Shown piece after piece: positions 22,102 to 33,221 of a stretch of 64,000 bases of DNA. The notes under the pieces are model-generated. The model searched no databases. It saw nothing but the letters and a program-made list of their open reading frames with translations, and was not told the DNA's origin. A program made the position numbers and the translations under genes. Position 1 is the stretch's first letter. Each line of letters begins with the position of its first letter. Origin of the DNA: Platerodrilus igneus (lineage: Eukaryota; Arthropoda; Insecta; Coleoptera; Lycidae); the NCBI GenBank assembly GCA_036346225.1, contig JARFIW010001750.1:1736001-1800000 (forward strand). The letters run 5' to 3'.

Positions 22102-23521
22102 CTAATTCAAACTCGTCTCAAGTATAGGATATCCCAAGTCATCATTTTCAATGTCTGATTCCTGTTCTAATGCAGTTAGTTCCTCTCCTGCATATAAATT
22201 CCCTATATATTCTTGCCATCTACTCACTTTCTCTACATTTTCTATAATGACGTTTCCTTGTGCATCCCTTATATTTTTGCTATACGGTTTTATATCCCTA
22301 AAATTCATTCTAATTAATTTGTATGCTTCGTCTGTCTTTCCTATTTCCATCTTAGTTTGTACTTCTTTGCACTTTTCATCAATCCATTGTTCTTTAGCTT
22401 TCCTGCATTTTCGAATAATTTCCCATTTTATGGCTTTGTATCTCTGTTTTCCTGTTTCGTCTGATTTATTTTTGTATTTTCGTCTTTCTTCTATTAAATT
22501 CACGATATCCTTTGTTATCCATGGTTTCTTATTTTCTTTTTGTGTATACCCCAGAATATCTCTGGCCGCCATGTCTAGGCTGGATTTAATGTTATTCCAT
22601 TCTGTTTCTACTTCCTTACTTTCAGATATTTTCCCGATATCATTCAGCAATTCATTTGACTTTTTTTCGAATCTTACTTGAATATCTTTATCTTTTAGTT
22701 TCTCTAAGTCCAAGTGCCTTTTTCCGTTCCTTTTTTTCAGATTTTTAAATTTAAGTGCGGCCTTCATAATTACGATGTTGTGGTCAGTATCTATATCTGC
22801 CTCTGGGTAGCTTCTACAGTCTTTTACTTGATTCCTAAACCGTTGTCTAACAAGAATGTAATCTATTTGATATCGTCCTATATCTCCTGGCATCTTCCAC
22901 GTATATCGTCTTCTAGCATGATGTTGAAATAATGTGTTTGTAATGATTAAATTGTTCTTGTCGCAAAATTCTACCAGCCTATTTCCTCTGTCGTTCCTAG
23001 TGCCTAAACCACATAAACATACTACCGCTCCTTCCCTACCCTCACCTACCACTGCATTAAAATCCCCCGTAATTATTAAATTTTCATGCCCATTTACGTG
23101 TCTTAATATGTCTTCGATATCTTTGTAGATGGCTTCTACCTCTTCGTCACTGTAGCGAGAAGTGGGCATGTATACTTGTATTATTACTGTGTTTACCGGT
23201 TTAGATTCTAATCTAACCATGAGTACTCTTTCGTTCTTTTGTAAGTAATTTTCTACACAGTATCCTATCTTTTTCCGCATAACTATCCCCACACCAAAAT
23301 TTCCGTCCTCTGCTCCTGTATGAATTACCCTAAAGTCTCCACTCCAAAAATCCCCCGCCTCTGGCCACCGAACTTCGCTGATCCCTACTATGTCTAGTGA
23401 TAACCTATTCATTTCGATTTTTAGGTTCTCTAGCTTACCTACTTGCTTCATACTTCTAACATTCCACGCTCCGACTCGCAGAATGTTCCCGACTCTTATT
23501 TTTGACTTTCCGATCGCATCC
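22102..23521 (-). CDS. RTE-1 APE-type endonuclease domain
   Basis: The usual first motif (VGAWNVRS) lies upstream of the ATG at 23449-23451, so the true frame extends to at least about 23521. Then come DIVGISEVRW (catalytic Glu), VNTVIIQVYMPT, LIITGDFNAVVG (Asp and Asn), RRYTWKMPGD, YQIDYILV and the terminal TDHNIVI (Asp-His), a complete exonuclease-endonuclease-phosphatase fold. It nicks target DNA to start reverse transcription. The frame ends after PILETSLN at 22102 through a frameshift into the RT linker. Largely intact, suggesting a young copy. Confidence 0.88.
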
Positions 23522-23914
23522 TCCGAAGTAGTCCCCTCCCGGAGATGGGGAGATGGGGGACTATTTTAACTCCGGAATCTTTTACCCCAGAGAATGCCAT
23601 CATGTTTGTTACAATTTAAGTACGCTGTGTACTTGGGAGATAATGTGGTGGTTTCCCGTTGCCTTCCACATTGCGGTACTGTGTCTTAGACTGCCATACC
23701 GACCCCTATGGTCTCTGCCAATCTAAGTACCGAAAGAGCCGCTGCCCTCTTTCGGGGACCTGTCTTAGTCTGGTTCCTCACTAACGACCCTACTACTTTG
23801 GTTGGACCTGTAGTTTGGCTCTTTAGCTCATTAGAACACGCAAGCCATTTCACCTGTTCTAGTAATTTAGAACTTCGGCAAGGTGCAGGTCCATTCGAAA
23901 TGGGAATATTAAGT

Positions 23915-24300
23915 ATGAAACCAAAATTGTTAAAGGGTTATTTAACATTATTGTAGAAGTGGATACAGATACATTTAAATACATTATGAGAGAAGAACTA
24001 TTGAGAATAGGATGGAGGAGATGTAAGGTATTAGAGCATGTGGCAATAAAAAGATGTTATAAGTGTTGTAAGTTTGGGCATATTGCCAAAGAATGCAAAG
24101 GGAGTGTAGTGTGCCCACGGTGTGCACAATCTCATAATGAAGCAGATTGTCAAGGAAGTCAATTCAAGTGTATTAACTGTGTGGAAGCAAAAAGTCGTTT
24201 AAATATAGAATTAGATGAGCAGCATACAGTATGGGACTATAAGTGTACATGTTTTAAAAGGAATATTGAATTACAAAAGCATAAAATAAACTACTTATAG
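23915..24300 (+). CDS. LINE-A ORF1, C-terminal part with zinc knuckles
   Basis: Resumes right after the 23905-23914 duplication. It contains a conserved pre-knuckle segment (LLRIGWRRCKVLEHV) and CCHC-type knuckles: CYKCCKFGHIAKEC, CPRCAQSHNEADC and a partial CINC. Gag-like nucleic-acid binding. The frame stops at 24298-24300, close to the start of ORF2 at 24358. Confidence 0.8.
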
Positions 24301-24357
24301 CAATTACCTTCTAGATGTTTAAATACAACAGCAGACTATAAGTCAATAATTTTATGC

Positions 24358-25425
24358 TTGAATACACAAGGTTTAATTACACATTTTGACGAGATACAAC
24401 AGCTAATAAATCGAGAAAAACCAATATTGGTATGTTTAACAGAAACACATCTGACAAATTGTATTGAAAGTAATGAAATAGGCATTAAAGGATACAGTTT
24501 AGGTAGGGTTGATTCTAGTTCACGACATACAGGAGGTGTCATAATGTACTATCAGTCATTTCTACAGTTTGAAATATTAAAAGAGTATAGCCTCCATTTA
24601 GAATATTGGGGTATTGTTGGTAATATTAAGTTGAATAGTAGAACTATAAATATAGCTGCGTTTTACTGTTCACCGAGTGGAAGTTGTGCAAATTTTCTAA
24701 ACCTGTTGGAAAATTTGTTAGAAGAACTAGTAGAATCACGTGGTAGTGAAGATATCATTCTGATTGGGGATTATAATATTGATTGGAATAAAATAAATGA
24801 TTTCTATACAATTAAGTTAAAAAATATTGTAAAGGACTGTGGATTTGTACAACTAATTTCTGAGAGTACAAGAATTACTAAGGAATCTGAAACATTAATA
24901 GATTTAGTGATAACTAATAATAATGGATTAAAAAGTACAGTATGGCACACTCCAAAAATTACAGATCATAGTATTGTTGTTGCAGACATTAGTCACATCA
25001 CACAAAAACTCCAAGGTGATGCAGAAATCAAAATAAAGAAAATTCTTAACTATGAGGCCATAAAGAACGAGTTAATATTGGCAGATTGGAAGTATGAAAT
25101 AACTGACATCGATAAACTTTATAAAACATTTTACACAAACATTAAAAATGCAATTGACCATAATTCATATGACAAGGAGGTGTCACAAAATAGTTCAAAA
25201 TTATGGTTTAATGGAGAAATACAAAGAGTAATTAATATACGAAATAAATTTTATAAAAAATTTACATTCACAAGAAGTATGGAAGATTGGAAAGCATACA
25301 AAGAATGCAGAAATAATGTGATATTCATGATCCGTAGAGCTAAGATTAAATATTATGAAAAGAAAATAGATGAAAATAAAGGTAACCCGGTAAAAATGTG
25401 GAAGACTTTAAAACTTGTTGTTGCA
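24358..25425 (+). CDS. LINE-A ORF2 endonuclease domain
   Basis: The frame begins LNTQGLITHFDEI, with VCLTETHLT (catalytic Glu), HTGGVIMYY, IAAFYCSPSG, DIILIGDYNIDW, LIDLVITN and the closing TPKITDHSIVV (Asp-His), all in APE-type order. It then enters the linker toward RT (FTRSMEDWKAYKECRNN). The frame runs into the LTR-like insert after VKMWKTLKL at about 25420, and the final residues read past 25425 belong to the insert. Start codon choice is open: ORF2 may start a little upstream, at the ORF1 stop. Confidence 0.85.
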
Positions 25426-26967
25426 GGCGAATTCCTCGTAACGACATTTCTGTATTAATTTTGCGAATTCCTAGGCTATAATTCAATTTTCGTAGATCTA
25501 ACTCTGTTTACTAGTATGATTGGATAATTAGGAAATATTGCATTGGTCTTGCGTGGTAATTTAAATGTTTAAATGTTATTGGTTGATTCGAATATGATGT
25601 ATAATCAATTTAATTGGATATCTAGAGCGCATTATCAGTTCAAGTTAACATTTGTTTTCTGCTTTTTCGAAATACTTCGATCCTGGTTGTTGCTTTATGC
25701 GGTTTAGCCGTCCACCATTTTTGGGATTTGTGACTCCAGGACTGTTTGAGGCAATCTATTTGGTGATGCTTTGTTATGGTTGCTCAATAAACTCATTTAA
25801 GAGGATTTACATATCGAAGTTGAAGGTAATTAATTATTACATTCGAATCCATTGACTTTATTATACAGGTGTTTTAGGTGCCATATGTTTCTGTTCGTAT
25901 TGATCATCAGCTGCTCGATGTATATGTTATCGTAGTTCATTGCCCGTTGTACGGTAGGTGAATTTATGTGTTGATATTGATTACTAATATTGCAAATTGT
26001 AGGGTTTTAGATTTCGGAATTTAGATTTTAGATTTCGGAATCCAGATTTTAGGTTTTAGGCTTTAAGTCTTTAACTTAAGAGTTTTAATTGTGAAGCGTG
26101 AAACCCGATAAGCTTCAAGTTCAATTGTTATCCTGCGACGCTTGGCAGTTGTTAGAAATTCCGTCATTGCAACCTCCTGAGTCGACCTTGGATGGGTATC
26201 GTTATGCATGATATTTATTATAAGTTTATTGAATACAAATTTAATAACGTTAATGCATGAACCTTTTAATGATATTTGTGTACATTTTATTATGAAATAT
26301 TTCAGTAGTTACAATTTGAACCATCACAATTAATTATTCATTTTACAATAATCAATAACAATCAACGCTTATTTATGTTTACAAGTGCACCACTGTATAT
26401 AATTTATTGTGCTAATTTGAACATTGTGTAACTGATATCGGTGCACCAATATCCCCTTTACATACAGTGTACAATTAATATTAAGTATTCTGTCCTTTCA
26501 CATACATAAAATAATAGGTAAATAATTTACGTAAACTTGATTCAATAAGGTATATGTATTGATGCTGTAGATTGTTTAGAAATCTAGTAAATATTGTGAT
26601 AGTGTACTGGTATTTATTTGGGTATGTTCCGTAGTTGTATGTGTGATTTAAGTATCATTTTATGGTAGGATATTTGAGTATCTTTTCGACGGGAGAACGT
26701 CCCAATTGCGTTCGCGGAAATTCAGGTTATGTCAATTGGGTGGCGCTCATTAATTTTCGATCTCAGATCTTTCTTTTTTGGGATGGTTTCGTGAGACCCA
26801 CTCCCCCCTCCGCTGATCTAGTTACGGCAAACGTTCCTAGTATTTTCCGCTGTTCAGGTATACCTATTCGTCCTCGTTATTGTATGTATATTTATTTTTA
26901 GGCGTTAGCGCCTGGCGGTCTTTATCTAGCCAACGTTTCTTTTTTATAAATGTTACGATTGGTAACA
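25425..26967. mobile_element. 1.5-kb LTR-like insertion in LINE-A ORF2
   Basis: LINE-A coding continues across it (MWKTLKL to the left, TVGQSCSIVLKTK to the right at about 26965). The inserted piece starts about TGTTGCAGG and ends about GGTAACA, giving solo-LTR-like inverted ends. It holds an internal stretch of repeated GATTTTAGATTTCGGAAT-type units (about 26010-26060) and no recognisable protein. I see no sure target duplication. It is not the D or R LTR family. Confidence 0.5.
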
Positions 26968-28595
26968 GTGGGACAATCGTGTAGCATTGTATTAAAAACC
27001 AAACGTATTCAAAATAGTAAGCACATTATATTTGAGAATACACTAGAAACTAATGACAAGACTATTGCTGAAAACTTCAATACTTACTTCAGAAATAGTA
27101 TAACAGAAATTACATCATCAATTGGTATTGAAAAGTTTGAGTTTCACGACCAAATACGTACAAGCCTGAAGGAATTAAGTACTTTTAAATTATTAAAAAT
27201 ATATTAACTAAAAGAATTGGTATATAAGCAAGCAAATAAAAGCAGCCCGGATGGTGTAAACAGTAGAGTTCTTAAAGAACTTTTTGATATTATTGGTTAT
27301 CCGCTACTAAACATAATAAATATGTCTCTTATGCATGGTATTGTGCCCAAGGACTTAAAGATATCAACAATTACACCAATTCAAAAAGTAGTATCAACAA
27401 AGAAATGCGAAGAGTATAGGCCTATAAATATGTTGGCCACAATTGAAAAGGTATTAGAAACAGTAATATATAAGCAACTGAAGCAATTCTTGGATGAGAC
27501 TAATATATTAACTACCTATCAGTCTGGTTTTCGAACGAAACACTCATGTGAAACAGCGATTCAGCTAATTATAAATGACTGGAAAGAATCAATGGATAAA
27601 GGAAAGGCGGTGTTGTGCAGTCTTTATAGATTACAAAAGAGCATTTGAGACTATAAGTAGAAATAATCTCATTCAAAAATTGGAAATATGGAGTTAAAGA
27701 CAATGCGTTAGAGTGGTTTAAAGACTACCTACAAAACAGGGAGCAAGAAACGAGATGGCAACGGGAAACATCTAGTAAATCAGAAATTGAGTGGGGTGTT
27801 CCACAAGGAAGTATTTTGGACCATTGCTTTTTATAATTTACATAAACGATATAGTGAATGTAGTGAAGGTAACAAAGATGCATATGTTTGCTGATGACAC
27901 TTTAATATATGCTGAAGGTGCAAATGTAATAAACCTGATTCAATCTGTAAATAGTGACTTAATAAGAATTAGCAAATATTTAGTTGGAAATAAGCTGAAG
28001 ATAAATGCTGATAAAACAAAATGGATGTTGTTAACGAATGACAGAAGTTATCAAATGATAAAAACAGAAAATAGGAATTTACAAATAGATGGGTCTGATA
28101 TTGAACTGGTAGAGAACATTAAATACCTTGGCATAATAATCGACCGAAAATTAACTTTTAAAATGCATCTACAGATGGTTATAAATAAAGTAAGCAAAAA
28201 GGTTGGATTTCTGAGAAGAATTAGTGTAAAGCTATCAAGTTTTGCTCGAATAACTTTATATAGAGCAATAGTTTATCCACATCTAACATATTGCAGCACC
28301 ATTTTATTTGTCTCAAACCAAGGTGATTTGGAAAGATTGCAAAAGATACAAAATCGTGCAATGAGATGTTTATTAAAATGTAGCAGATTTGCCAAAGTCC
28401 GTAAAATGTTAGAATGCCTTAATTTTTTAAATGTTCAGGAACAAATGAAATATAATAGTATGGTTTTTATATATAAAATTATAAATGGTTTGCTGCCTTC
28501 GTACTTGGTTAGCAAATTAAAGTGTCAGATATACATAACTACAGCACAAGACAAGCAGACAATTACTATATATACAAGAAGAATAAAACGATAAC
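26968..28595 (+). pseudogene. LINE-A ORF2 reverse transcriptase
   Basis: Pieces in order: pre-RT linker (26968-27206, stop at 27205), fingers (SSPDGVNSRVLKEL; STITPIQK; YRPINMLATIEKVLE; YQSGFRTKHSCETAI) to 27648, a frameshifted palm A (about 27625-27670) and GVPQGS-like B region (about 27797-27820), then MFADDTLIYAEGA (catalytic FADD, about 27887-27910), KYLGIIIDRKLTF and the C-terminal LQKIQNRAMR domain. At least three frame breaks. Jockey/CR1-group RT by motif wording. Confidence 0.85.
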
Positions 28596-28845
28596 CACAA
28601 AAAATGTATTTCATTATGGCATTAAGACATATAATACATTACCAAAATCAGTTACAAATCAGCCTTCTCAAAGAAAATTCAAGACAATTTAAAAAAATAT
28701 ATTTTAAGTTGTAGAAATGAAAACTAATCATATTATTAATCTGTATTTTAATAATTTGCTTTATAGTATAATATTTTGTTTTATACTTTAATAACCTATA
28801 TTGAGTTATGCAATAAATCTACTTACTTATGTTGTCATGAAGGAA

Positions 28846-29460
28846 GTTAACAAAAAAATGAGTGGGAGGATTACATGCCACTGGGAAGTAAAGTTGTCAT
28901 GTTCAAGAAATCTGCCTACGTGAATGCTGAAATATTTTTTTAATGACTAAGAGATCATTTTTCCCCTGCAAAACTCTTGGAACAGTTGTGCTGATTTTGG
29001 ATGGCCATACTTCACACTGTAGCTCGGTACAGATGTTGGAGTTTGCTGAGATGAATGGTATCATATTAATGTGCATCCCCAGCTATACTACCCATTATCT
29101 GCAGCCGCTGGACCGATCTGTTTTCAAATCTTTAAAGCATCACTTTTACAATGCCGTTGACATATGGCAAAGGAACCATCCAGATCGGAAGCTAGGAAGA
29201 ATACAATTTGGCAATCTACTACGAGATGCTTGGGGAAAGGCTACAACACCACGGAACGCCATCTCTGGGTTCAATGCAACGGGAATCTACCGCTTAAATC
29301 CAGATGCACTTTCAGATTACGCTTTTGGAATTGATCCAGATAGACTTAGAGAAAATGATAACATCGACGTATCTGGACAAATTCTCCAGGAAAGAAACTC
29401 GTCACCCTTGCCACAATCCACAACTAGATCCACCAATTTTACTTCAGCAGACAAATGAAA
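28846..29460 (+). pseudogene. Pogo/jerky transposase, second half of the catalytic domain
   Basis: Resumes after LINE-A: WEDYMPLGSKVVMFKKSAYVN in one frame, a stop, then TVVLILDGHTSHC (second catalytic Asp, about 28985-29025), CIPSYTTHYLQPLDRSVF (third catalytic Asp, about 29075-29130), WGKATTPRNAISGF and GIYRLNPDAL. These are hallmark motifs of the DDE_1 (pogo/jerky/CENP-B) group, with the last acidic residue in the PLDR motif. Acidic and Ser-rich tail follows in other frames to about 29950. Confidence 0.85.
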
Positions 29461-30430
29461 GAAGAGCAACGTCACCTGTACCAGGACCTTCTACAAGACC
29501 AGACGAAGTTTGGCCTGTGATTTCAAATGAAACGACCCAAGCGACCCCTTCCCAAATTCTGAGCAATATTTCACCTATTCCAGCTGAACCCAAAACTGAA
29601 ACAAACAAACATAGAAAACTTAAAGCTAGAAATTTGACGTCAGAAGAAAATATTAACAGGTTAAAATTGAAATTTGATGAAAAAAGAAAAGAAAAACTAG
29701 GCCTAGAGGGAAAAAACGCGTGAAAAATGTTCGGTAACTTCAGACAGTTCAGACTCGTCAAATGAAGTTCCGTACAAGGATGACTCGAGTGACGAACTTC
29801 TTGAAAAAGAGGAAGAGTGAATTGGATGCCGAGAGGACTACTCAAAAACAGATAAAACCTGTGATTGGATTAAATGTGTCAGATGTTGGTTACACGAATC
29901 CTGCACATCATATGTTGATGTGTGCCATCGATATGGTAATGTTATTTTAAAAAAATAAATCTATGCCTATAAACTTTTCTTTTTATAAGTTATAAAGTTA
30001 GTTTTCAATTCAATAATTCAGGTGTAAAATGCTTTTTACAAATAAGGATCTGTTTAAGTTATAATTTAACTACAATTAATATCTTTATAAATATTTTTTA
30101 CATCAAGAGATTCAATAAAGCATGTTTAAAATGATAAACGTTTCTTTTAGGATTTTCTCTTTGATATTAAAGTGTTTTGTCCGATGGCCATCTATCCCTT
30201 ACATGTCTGGCCATTTAACCCAGATACGTGGGTAAGATGGCCAAGTGTAACATATTCTTTATGAATTTTTAATTAGTGTGAAATTTAGTGTACCTTTATA
30301 AATGAAATCGAATTTTATATTTTATGAATTGAAAAAGAAATTAATGTTAAAATTTCAGGTTATTTTTGTGTATTAGGTTGTGAAACTGGCTTTCGAAAAA
30401 ATCAAGGCCAACTATCCCGGGTTTACCCTA
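29460..30430 (+). other. Pogo/jerky element C-terminal tail and 3' end
   Basis: Low-complexity, frameshifted tail coding up to about 29950 (SSDELLEK-type acidic residues), then AT-rich untranslated DNA with two GATGGCCA subterminal repeats and the right terminal repeat. Confidence 0.5.
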
Positions 30431-31141
30431 AATAATTTTTTCTTATCACTGAATATATTATTTTATGTTATATTGAAGTATATTTCCTAACATATAATTT
30501 CTGCGTGTTCGTTAATCCAAACAACTCAAACAATCGGAACGAGGCCTGAGAATAAGATCTTCGGATTATAGGGGTTAAACTGTAATATACAAAATTACTC
30601 AACATTTACGAGTCGATGCCATGCGTGGCTTTTTTCGCACGGCCTAAATCTGGGAGCTTTTTACGCGTTGCGCATTTTCTCCACATGGTTGTGAGTCTTC
30701 TAATACTATATTAGCGAATGGTTTAACCTCGTAGCATTATAGTGGGGATATTCGCTTGTTGTCTTATGTATGTGCATACAGCGGACCGCACTGGTGCTTC
30801 AAAGTTCTTACCCAGCAATAAAACTAACCTTATTTTATAATAACATAAAATGGCATTTAAATTTCATTAAAGTGAACTAATATCATTTTCGTTTAAGAGT
30901 TCCTGAGAAAAGTAAGTACTACATTATTTTTATAAGATATTACTCGTAGTTTTCTACTACATGTTAGGAAAGATGGGAAAGACTTGAGTTATTAATAGTA
31001 CAATATCCAAATCATGCCCAATTACACATGTTCTCCTCAATTTTTCTAGCAATCAGTATTATAAATTAAAATTTTTTATTATTGAATTGTTATATCTTAT
31101 TTAGATAGATCAATTTTGTCCACAGATAACCGACACTAAAC

Positions 31142-31327
31142 ATGACCGAATCAAAGAAGAAATGTAGACAGTACAATGTTGACTATTTGAAGTTTGGCTT
31201 CGTCCCATCATTGTCAGACAAATACATGCCATTGTGCCTTTTATGCAACAAAGTTTCTAGCAATGACGCTATGAAGCCATCTAAGCTGGAAGATCATCTG
31301 AGAAGATGTTACCCTAATAAAACATAA
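31142..31327 (+). CDS. hAT transposase, BED-type zinc finger exon-like part
   Basis: 61 residues beginning at the ATG at 31142: a basic start (TESKKKCRQYN), then YLKFGFVPSL, CLLCN and KPSKLEDHLRRCYP, the Cys2...His/Cys pattern of the divergent BED finger of ZBED5/SCAND3-like hAT proteins. BED fingers bind the element ends. Stops interrupt the region from 31325 to about 31740. Confidence 0.8.
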   Translation: MTESKKKCRQYNVDYLKFGFVPSLSDKYMPLCLLCNKVSSNDAMKPSKLEDHLRRCYPNKT

Positions 31328-32818
31328 AGATTTGAAATATTTTCAAACACTCAAAGAAACGATGATGGTTTGCGAGCATCTTACAATATCTCGTTGCTTA
31401 TAGCAAAATCCGGAAAACCGCAAACTATCGGAGAACAGTTAATTTTGCCAGTCATTGAAGAGGTTTTAAAACTGTTCTACACAAACCTGCATCTAATATT
31501 ATTAAAAAAATTTCTTTAAGCAACAACACAGTTCAAAGACGTATTGATGAAATGAGTGTTGATGTTGGAACCTTCTTTGCAAACGACCCATTTCTCTAAA
31601 CAGCAGGACGCGTCAACTTTACCTGGTAATGAAGCATTTATTATTGGCATATGTTCGTTTTATTATGGATCAAAATATCCACAAAGATTTGCTATATGCG
31701 AAAACTTTGACAATCGATACTAAACGTGAATTAATATTTCATGTTTGAAGGCTTACATCTTGGAAAAAGCAATTCCTATATCAAATATTATATCGGTAGC
31801 TACAGATGGTGCACCTGCCATGGTTGGACGTTATCGTGGTTTTATAAGTTTTTTAAAAGAAAACGTACTCGGAGTATTAGCAATACACTGTGTCATCCAT
31901 AGACAACGTTTAGTTGCTAAAAATTTGAATGTAAGATTACATGAATCTCTCCAATTTGTCATTGATGCAGTAAACCAAATCCAAAACAATGCGTTGAATA
32001 CGCTGTTATTTTCGCAGTTGTGTGAAGAAAAGGACGAGAACTTCCACCAATTACTTCTTCACACTAATGTATGCTGGCAGTCGAAAGGCTTATGCTTAAA
32101 AAGATTTTTTACACTATTTGAAACTGTTTTAGAGTTTTTCGATACTAAAGATGAAAATTTGAAAACAATTTATTGAAGAGAAAAACACACATTGCTTATT
32201 TGACAGATTTCTTTGCTAAATTTAATATGGTGAACTTGCAGTTGCAAGGTGGCAGTTTAAATTTGATAAAAACAAAGTCGATCATTTCAGCGTTTCTTGC
32301 CAGAATTAAACTGATGAAGCAAAACATTGAACGGTATGAATTTTCCCAGTTCTCTAATTTGTCCCAGGTAATCTGCCAGGAAGACGATGTTTCAATTTAT
32401 GTTCAACATTTGAATGCCGTCTATTCAAATTTTGAAACTAGATTTGAGGATATTTTGACGCTGGTAATACCGCAATGGATTATCAATCCATTTGGTGACA
32501 TTGAAGAAATGGATGTTACATTACAAGAGGAAATGATTGGAATAAGCGCTAACGAAGAACTTAAGGTACAGTTTAGAAAAAGATATCAACAATTCTGACT
32601 TCAAAAGACATACCTGTTACTTATCCTGTATTATGGAATACCGCGAGAAAGTTTTTAATTGCTTTCCCATCTCCATACCTAGTAGAAAGGGGTTTCAGCG
32701 CAGTTATAAATCTCATAACAAAAAAAAGAAACAAACTAAATTAATGCCAAATGGTGATAATTTATTATTAAACCATCAAATTCATCACGCCCATTTAATG
32801 AATTTATTTTTTGCTTAG
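31328..32818 (+). pseudogene. hAT transposase catalytic and dimerisation region (ZBED5-like)
   Basis: Frames at 31745-32176, 32173-32598 and about 32610-32818. Motifs: VATDGAPAMVGRYRGF (catalytic Asp region), AIHCVIHRQRL (CxxH), VCWQSKGLCLKRFF, then the C-terminal SPYLVERGFSAV segment, in which the conserved Glu and hydrophobic hATC dimerisation core are seen. The stretch 31328-31740 has stops but keeps recognisable pieces. Such proteins act in cut-and-paste transposition. Multiple frame breaks make it inactive. Confidence 0.8.
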
Positions 32819-33221
32819 TTTTTTTCATGTAACAGTTACTATATTTTGATTTAAATTTAATTAATAAATGTATAAAAATGTGTTGTTTTTTTACTTTTTC
32901 ACACTAGAGGTACTTCACTACTGTTAGAAATTTAAATCTTTCAAAGTGAATATCAGGGGATCTATCTAAAATTGAAAAACATGACAAGGGGTCTACGAGA
33001 GAAAAAAGTTTGGGAACCTCTGGTCTAGATAGTTAGTTGTAGCATAATTGATATATAGAGTGCCTTGCAACACAATAATATAGTCAGAAGTAATGTCAAA
33101 AGGCTATGTCAATTTTGTTTATAGGCATTAATTTTGCTCTGATTTTATTATATAAAAGCAACAACCAGCTGTTCTTTTATTCACTACATTAAATAAATGT
33201 CTATGAGTTATATGGAAATGG

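Larger units (their letters stand above)
18637..23904 (-). mobile_element. RTE-type LINE block nested in LINE-A ORF1
   Basis: Flanked by the direct repeat AATATTAAGT (18627-18636 and 23905-23914). The main copy runs on the minus strand from about 23904 to about 20600 (endonuclease, RT, C-terminal tail). At 18637-19370 lie older RTE 3' ends, with CATCATCAT at the very edge (the trinucleotide tail typical of RTE). A stretch at about 19107-19370 is repeated at about 20405-20660. A further insert occupies about 19380-20400. So the block holds at least two RTE tails in the same orientation plus another sequence; their order of arrival is unclear. Confidence 0.75.
20600..23904 (-). mobile_element. 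RTE-1, nearly full-length RTE-type LINE
   Basis: From 5' to 3' on the minus strand: a GC-richer 5' region (23520-23904), apurinic/apyrimidinic endonuclease (23521-22102), RT (about 22060-20885) and a basic C-terminal tail (20868-20686). A single continuous endonuclease-RT ORF is expected for RTE; here it is broken near 22060-22102 and near 20880. The wording resembles insect RTE/BovB-like elements often annotated as craniofacial-development-protein-like. Copies of its 3' part occur at 18645, 33541 and 35686. Confidence 0.85.
17523..28831 (+). mobile_element. LINE-A, full-length Jockey/CR1-group retrotransposon split by two insertions
   Basis: The copy is bounded by near-identical 11-bp duplications (TTGTCAATAAG at 17512-17522, TTGTCATGAAG at 28832-28842) of transposase sequence. 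The order is a 5' UTR (17523-17898), ORF1 with PHD-like finger and CCHC knuckles (17899-18636 plus 23915-24300), endonuclease (24358-25425) and RT (about 26985-28595). Insertions: an RTE block at 18637-23904 and an LTR-like piece at about 25425-26967. It ends after AATAAATCTACTTACTTATG with no long poly(A). Removing the inserts gives about 4.5 kb, a complete LINE of this type. Confidence 0.85.
16144..30430 (+). mobile_element. Pogo/jerky-like DNA transposon
   Basis: The ends are inverted: GTAAACCCGGGATAGATGG near 16146 and its mirror CTATCCCGGGTTTAC near 30411-30427, with TA at the margins and subterminal repeats of GATGGCCA (about 16175, 16535, 30182, 30236). The transposase is on the plus strand in pieces 16816-17511 and 28846-29460, interrupted by LINE-A (17523-28831). 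Without that insertion the transposon would be about 3 kb. Confidence 0.8.
15816..30582. mobile_element. Tigger/pogo-type element with TA duplication, non-coding shell
   Basis: The left end CAGTGTAACCCCTATAATCC (15816) and right end GGATTATAGGGGTTAAACTG (to 30582) are inverted repeats about 150-170 bp long, flanked by TA. This is the usual end sequence of Tigger/pogo relatives of Tc1/mariner. Outside the nested pogo/jerky element only about 330 bp (left) and 150 bp (right) remain with no transposase, so it was probably a MITE-like non-autonomous copy before the next insertion. Confidence 0.75.
15719..30693. mobile_element. Inverted-repeat element enclosing the Tigger-like insertion
   Basis: 15744-15815 and 30583-30655 are inverted copies of each other (GACTAAGGCCGAGCGAAAA against its mirror, then CGCATCGCATCG / CGACTC / AAATGTT). 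They flank the TA-bounded element exactly, so that element landed in the middle of a palindromic sequence. AGTCTTCTAA occurs just outside on both sides (15709-15718 and 30694-30703), a possible target duplication. No coding capacity of its own is seen. Confidence 0.45.
15372..33022 (+). mobile_element. hAT transposon (ZBED5-like), outer shell of the nest
   Basis: The right end, 33005-33022, reads AAAGTTTGGGAACCTCTG, the reverse complement of a typical hAT end CAGAGGTTCCCAAACTTT. The left end at 15372 (CACGATTCCCTAAGTGG, then a block rich in GACCCCC) looks like a mutated match, and the right subterminal region has the matching GACAAGGGGTCTACGAG. The transposase lies at 31142-32818. The element is split between about 15718 and 30694, where all inner elements sit. 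I could not find matching 8-bp target duplications, so the left boundary is inferred. Confidence 0.6.

Noticed and set aside
21219..23128. Plus-strand ORFs of 64-176 codons over the RTE region
   Set aside because: They are shadows of the minus-strand RTE endonuclease and RT, with Ser/Phe/Leu-rich antisense composition.
29444..29845. Minus-strand 133-codon ORF rich in Phe, Ser and Leu
   Set aside because: Antisense of the Lys/Glu-rich transposase tail; no independent support.
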